Below, piece by piece: positions 30,275 through 33,061 of a DNA stretch of 33,061 bases; within the stretch, counting starts at the first letter, position 1; every line of letters begins with the position of its first letter. Source of the DNA: JAICUY01 sp038250515 (GTDB taxonomy: Bacteria; Chloroflexota; Limnocylindria; QHBO01); assembly GCA_038250515.1 (NCBI GenBank), contig JBBSCG010000020.1, forward strand, positions 1 to 33,061. The letters are read 5' to 3'. A model generated the notes under the pieces. That model did not search any database. It was not told the DNA's origin and saw only the letters and a list, made by a program, of their open reading frames with translations. A program made the translations under genes and the position numbers.

Positions 30275-31456
30275 TCAGCCCGCGACCGATGTACCGAGCA
30301 GCAGCGGCGCGCCGAGCCGATGCTCGTAGCGCGGCCGGAAGCGCAGCTCGTTGTACATCGTGGCGACGTCGACGCTGCGCGGACCGAGTGACGAGTCGGG
30401 CAGCGCAGCATGGGCGTACTTGCCATCACGCACCGCCGCCATGCGACCGGCCACGCCATCGGCCAGCAGGTCCATCGCCACGTTGGCGAAGGTGATCGCC
30501 ACCATCTGGTCGACTGCATCGGGGTCGCCGGAGCGCAGGTCGTAGGTCAGGTCGCTGTTCACCGTCTCGACGCCGGTCCGTCGACGCAGCTCGGCGGCCA
30601 GGGCATAGCCCACGTCGGCCTTGTGCCGATGGCCGTAGGCATCGGCCTCACCAACCTCGCCGAGCGCGCCGCCGCGCCAGATGGCCCCCTCGGAGGCGAT
30701 GACGAAGGCATAGGTCGATGGGTTGCGTGAACGGTCGTCGAGCAGCACTTCGGCCAGGTGGTCGAGATCGAAGGGCGCCTCGGGGATGACGCAGCGGGCG
30801 CTGGTCACGTACGCCGCGTACCAGGCGGTGTAGCCCGAGTTTCGGCCGAAGATGCGGAAGACGCCGATCCGCTCGTGCGACCCGAGCGTGGTGCGCTGCC
30901 GGTTGATCAGCTCCTTGGCGCGCGTCACCGCCGTCGAGAAGCCGATGCAGTACTCGGTGCCCTGCACGTCGTTGTCCATCGTCTTGGGGATCGCCACCAG
31001 CGGCACGCCCTCGGCGCCGAGCCGATGCGCGTAGCCGAGCGTGTCGTCACCGCCGATCGCCACCAGCGCCTCAATCCCCAGCCGCTCGATGTTGTCGAGC
31101 ACCAGCGGGGTGAGGTCGTACGTGCCGTCATCGGTCAGAAAGTCGCTGCGCTGCGCATCGGTCAGGAAGTCCGGCAGGGTTCCCCCGGGCATGCGCCCGG
31201 GATTGGTGCGAGAGGTGTGCAGCACCGTGCCGCCACTCCGATCGATGGCGCGCGTGTTGCGTCGGTCGAGCGGCCAGATGTAGGCGGGGCCCGGCCCATC
31301 GGCCCATTGCAGGTGAGTCAGGCCCTGCCAACCGCGGCGGATGCCGAGCACCTCCCAGTCCATCTCGCTGGACCGATACACGACGCTCTTGATCACGGAG
31401 TTCAGACCCGGCACGTCGCCTCCGCCGGTCAGAACGCCGATCCGCTTACGGCTCAT
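30275..31456 (-). CDS. 6-phosphofructokinase, probably PPi-dependent
   Basis: A 393-residue phosphofructokinase of the PFK-A superfamily that phosphorylates fructose 6-phosphate. It starts MSRKRIGVLTGGGDVPGLN, the phosphoryl-donor loop. The donor-specificity site reads GGDD (135-138): Asp138 aligns with E. coli Gly104. IPKTMDNDV has Lys158 at the place of Gly124 and the catalytic Asp161. Asp plus Lys at these two positions is the pattern of pyrophosphate-dependent enzymes, so the reaction is likely reversible and ATP-independent. The start at 31456 has GGAGGGTG upstream; a longer in-frame start exists but lacks this. It is a single-gene unit. Confidence 0.9.
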   Translation of the reverse strand: MSRKRIGVLTGGGDVPGLNSVIKSVVYRSSEMDWEVLGIRRGWQGLTHLQWADGPGPAYIWPLDRRNTRAIDRSGGTVLHTSRTNPGRMPGGTLPDFLTDAQRSDFLTDDGTYDLTPLVLDNIERLGIEALVAIGGDDTLGYAHRLGAEGVPLVAIPKTMDNDVQGTEYCIGFSTAVTRAKELINRQRTTLGSHERIGVFRIFGRNSGYTAWYAAYVTSARCVIPEAPFDLDHLAEVLLDDRSRNPSTYAFVIASEGAIWRGGALGEVGEADAYGHRHKADVGYALAAELRRRTGVETVNSDLTYDLRSGDPDAVDQMVAITFANVAMDLLADGVAGRMAAVRDGKYAHAALPDSSLGPRSVDVATMYNELRFRPRYEHRLGAPLLLGTSVAG

Positions 31457-31516
31457 CACCCTCCATCCTGCACGGCCGATGCACACGAGCCGCCTGCGTC
31501 GCCAGCCCAGCGTGAG

Positions 31517-31545
31517 TTGTGCCAGAACGCAAAATAGGGCATAAT
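31517..31545 (+). promoter_or_regulatory. Putative promoter of the small zinc-binding protein
   Basis: TTGTGC (31517-31522) and CATAAT (31540-31545) are separated by 17 bp; the ATG at 31555 follows 9 nt later without a Shine-Dalgarno. This is one of the better two-box promoters in the window. Confidence 0.55.
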
Positions 31546-31554
31546 TGGGCATCT

Positions 31555-31743
31555 ATGAAGACCGCCCGAGAACGTCGCTACGTCACCTGGCGCCTGCCCG
31601 ATCGTCAATTCTCCAAGGTTCACCTGATGGCGGACTCTGATTTGACTCTGTGCGGCCGGACGCCTCCACGAGCGACCGGTGCACCGCAGCCGCCGATCCC
31701 CGACGTGTCGCTGTGCCCCACCTGCATCGCCAACGAGGGCTGA
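31555..31743 (+). CDS. Small HCCC zinc-binding protein
   Basis: A 62-residue basic protein, MKTARERRYVTWRLP at its start. Conserved-looking metal ligands are His23 (KVHLM), Cys33 (TLCGRTPP) and Cys54/Cys57 (LCPTC). The H-x9-C-x20-C-x2-C spacing resembles small actinobacterial and Chloroflexota zinc-finger proteins with a xVH...TLCG...CPTC layout. Function unknown. The ATG at 31555 is preferred over an in-frame upstream ATG because the promoter box sits between them. It is divergent from the phosphofructokinase gene, with a candidate terminator hairpin 31 bp downstream. Confidence 0.7.
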   Translation: MKTARERRYVTWRLPDRQFSKVHLMADSDLTLCGRTPPRATGAPQPPIPDVSLCPTCIANEG

Positions 31744-32299
31744 CGCTCTCCTAGAGATCGTTCGTCGTACTCAGCGCGACATCCCGAATGTAAGTGGATG
31801 TCGCGTTTCCATGGGGTTGACTCGGTGTCACGGTAGCGGTACTTCTCCAGGCCGACGAGCGCGGCCATGACTCCGCGAGCGCCGCGATCGCGGTCGGGCA
31901 CGTGACGCACCATGACGCGCGCCGTCGCGAGGTGAGCAGAACGGGCGGGTCGACGTCGACCGCCCACTCGCCGCCGCGCACCTCCGGCTGTCGCTCGATC
32001 AACGCTCACCCTCTGCTCGGCGGGCGCACAAGAACGCCCCGAAGGAACTGCGCCCGACTCGACGGCCACAAGGACCACCGTGCCGGTACCGGAACCCTTG
32101 ATGCAATCTCATGATCCGGTATTCGCCGCCCCTTCGGGACGACCAAAGAATAGGCCGACGCCGCCGCGCGCCGCAAGACCGGTTATCCCCGAACTTCCAG
32201 CGATCTTGCCGAGTAGTCCACAGCGCTTCCCCAGACGGACGCTGAACCAGGCCTGGATGCGATACGCACCGCGGGCACCCATCCTGCAACAGGAAGCAG
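31744..32299. other. 556-bp stretch without a recognisable gene
   Basis: Frames here are short or have biased composition. The minus strand holds overlapping open frames (31751-32002 and part of 31620-32078), but no family is recognisable and they shift frame relative to each other, so a decayed gene is possible. Visible structure is the hairpin at 31775-31805 and a palindrome GGTCGACGTCGACC at 31948-31961 flanked by GGGC and GCCC. No tRNA or rRNA was seen. Confidence 0.5.
31775..31808 (+). terminator. Hairpin downstream of the small zinc-binding protein
   Basis: CGCGACATCC (31775-31784) and GGATGTCGCG (31796-31805) form a perfect 10-bp stem around an 11-nt loop, followed by TTT. This fits a weak intrinsic terminator. 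Confidence 0.55.
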
Positions 32300-32821
32300 A
32301 TGCTGAATCGAATACTCATGGGCATGGCCGCAGGTGCGGTGGGATCGGTCGCCCTCAATGTCACCACCTATCTCGACATGACGCTCCGCGGCCGTGGCTC
32401 GAGCGACGTGCCGGCCCAGACTGCTGAAAAGCTTGCCGGCATGGCGGGCGTCGACCTCGGTGGTCCAACGTCGTCCCAGGGACCGGCCGCCAGGCGCGCG
32501 CAGGAGACCGCGCAGAACCGCAAGACCGGAATCGGGGCGTTGCTCGGCTACGGCACCGGCCTCGGCGTCGGGGCGCTGTACGGCCTGCTGAGCCCGATGC
32601 TCCGTCGCCTGCCAACGCCGCTCGTCGCAGTGCTGCTGGGCGCGACTGCCATGGCTGGCAGCGACGTGCCGACGACCGCGCTGGGCACCACCGATCCGCG
32701 CAAGTGGGGCGCTCCCGGCTGGCTGTCCGACATCGTGCCGCACCTCGCCTATGGCTTCTTCACCGCTCTCGCCTTCCGCTCGTTCGCGAAGCCGGGTCCA
32801 TTGCCCTGGCTGGGCCGATAA
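32300..32821 (+). CDS. Hypothetical integral membrane protein
   Basis: A 173-residue protein with four hydrophobic segments: MGMAAGAVGSVALNVTTYL near the start, GALLGYGTGLGVGALYGLL, PTPLVAVLLGATAMAGS, and HLAYGFFTALAF. A soluble Gln/Ala-rich loop (about 38-75) joins the first two. The layout is reminiscent of DUF1440/YagU-type small membrane proteins, but I cannot assign a family with confidence. AGGAAG lies just before the ATG at 32300. It runs in the same direction as msrA, 54 bp ahead of it. Function unknown. Confidence 0.75.
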   Translation: MLNRILMGMAAGAVGSVALNVTTYLDMTLRGRGSSDVPAQTAEKLAGMAGVDLGGPTSSQGPAARRAQETAQNRKTGIGALLGYGTGLGVGALYGLLSPMLRRLPTPLVAVLLGATAMAGSDVPTTALGTTDPRKWGAPGWLSDIVPHLAYGFFTALAFRSFAKPGPLPWLGR

Positions 32822-32862
32822 GCCGTTCGACAGGCCGTCATCGGTCCTTCATGGGAGGGGCG

Positions 32863-32868
32863 TAGACT
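32863..32868 (+). promoter_or_regulatory. Putative -10 box (TAGACT) of msrA
   Basis: TAGACT lies 7 nt before the ATG at 32876, the same hexamer as in front of citrate synthase. Confidence 0.5.
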
Positions 32869-32875
32869 CAGCGGC

Positions 32876-33061
32876 ATGTGGTTCCTGAACTCGCACAAGA
32901 CCAAGCTGCCGGAGCCGGGCGCGGCGCTCGCCGGCCGAACATCCAGCATTCCCACCGCCGAGCGTCATCTCGTGAACGACACGCCGCTGCATCCGCCGTA
33001 TCCGGACGGATCGGAGGTCGCCACGTTCGCGATGGGCTGCTTCTGGGGCGCCGAGAAGCTC
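32876..33061 (+). CDS. msrA: Peptide-methionine (S)-S-oxide reductase (partial, N-terminus)
   Basis: The first 62 residues of MsrA, cut by the right edge. The catalytic motif GCFWGAEK is present in ATFAMGCFWGAEKL, with nucleophile Cys55. The preceding 50 residues (SHKTKLP, then TPLHPPYPDGSEVA) match the N-terminal extension found in long-form MsrA proteins such as E. coli MsrA. The enzyme reduces methionine-S-sulfoxide in proteins with thioredoxin as donor; a thioredoxin gene lies at 13868. The ATG at 32876 is supported by the -10-like box and by the alignment with the family's N-terminus. Confidence 0.92.
   Translation, partial: MWFLNSHKTKLPEPGAALAGRTSSIPTAERHLVNDTPLHPPYPDGSEVATFAMGCFWGAEKL

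Noticed and set aside
31744..31840. tRNA-like gene around the 31775 hairpin
   Set aside because: Only one stem is present. There is no acceptor stem, T loop motif or CCA-like end at suitable distances.
31751..32078. Minus-strand genes in the 31744-32299 gap
   Set aside because: The open frames overlap each other in different frames and one runs into the small zinc-protein gene; no family or ribosome site is recognisable.

Overview
The window is high-GC, densely coded bacterial chromosome. I see no phage, plasmid, insertion-sequence or CRISPR signature. The gene set points to a Chloroflexota-type bacterium, perhaps of the uncultured soil or freshwater lineages, with an actinobacterial relative as the alternative. 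It includes a four-subunit 2-oxoacid:ferredoxin oxidoreductase, a CapA-like lipoprotein, an ECF42-type sigma factor with its YCII partner, a DUF4173 membrane protein, a xylose-type ABC importer and a PPi-type phosphofructokinase. The taxonomic placement is inference; no rRNA or marker phylogeny was possible. Lipoproteins (CapA-like, cupredoxin, XylF) carry ordinary lipoboxes.

Layout. 1-3078 (minus): korD-korA-korB-korC, with korC cut by the window edge and a repeat element between korB and korC. 3079-3412: divergent intergenic region with an array of about 51-bp repeats. 3413-6365: CapA-like lipoprotein, EamA exporter, small acidic protein. 6473-8089: YCII protein and ECF42 sigma factor, overlapping a convergent citrate synthase by 37 bp (8053-9153). 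9331-13436: DUF4173 membrane protein with an apparently lost N-terminus, cyclophilin, S9 dipeptidyl peptidase, tiny zinc ribbon. 13545-17692: ArsR-thioredoxin operon with a good intrinsic terminator, membrane-anchored metallopeptidase, MFS permease. 17693-18821: an XRE/nuclease-like gene between two direct copies of a structured repeat. 18822-20902: proS and a YCII protein. 20921-23318: cupredoxin lipoprotein divergent from a histidine kinase/response regulator pair. 23336-26543 (minus): xylFGH-type sugar importer. 26634-30226 (minus): MFS, FAD oxidoreductase and GT87-like membrane protein operon. 30275-31456 (minus): phosphofructokinase. 31555-33061: zinc-binding small protein, a non-coding stretch, a membrane protein and the start of msrA.

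Metabolic reading: the ferredoxin-linked oxidoreductase, citrate synthase, PPi-phosphofructokinase and sugar importer suggest heterotrophic sugar use with glycolysis and a KOR-type TCA step. Thioredoxin, MsrA and cupredoxin are redox-maintenance or electron-transfer genes.

Two window-wide patterns stand out. Many first genes of transcription units have a TAnnnT-like -10 box only 6-10 nt before the start codon and no Shine-Dalgarno, which suggests leaderless mRNAs, whereas most internal genes have Shine-Dalgarno sequences or stop/start overlaps. A modular hairpin repeat occurs three times in intergenic DNA; two copies align without gaps and show a compensatory base-pair change.
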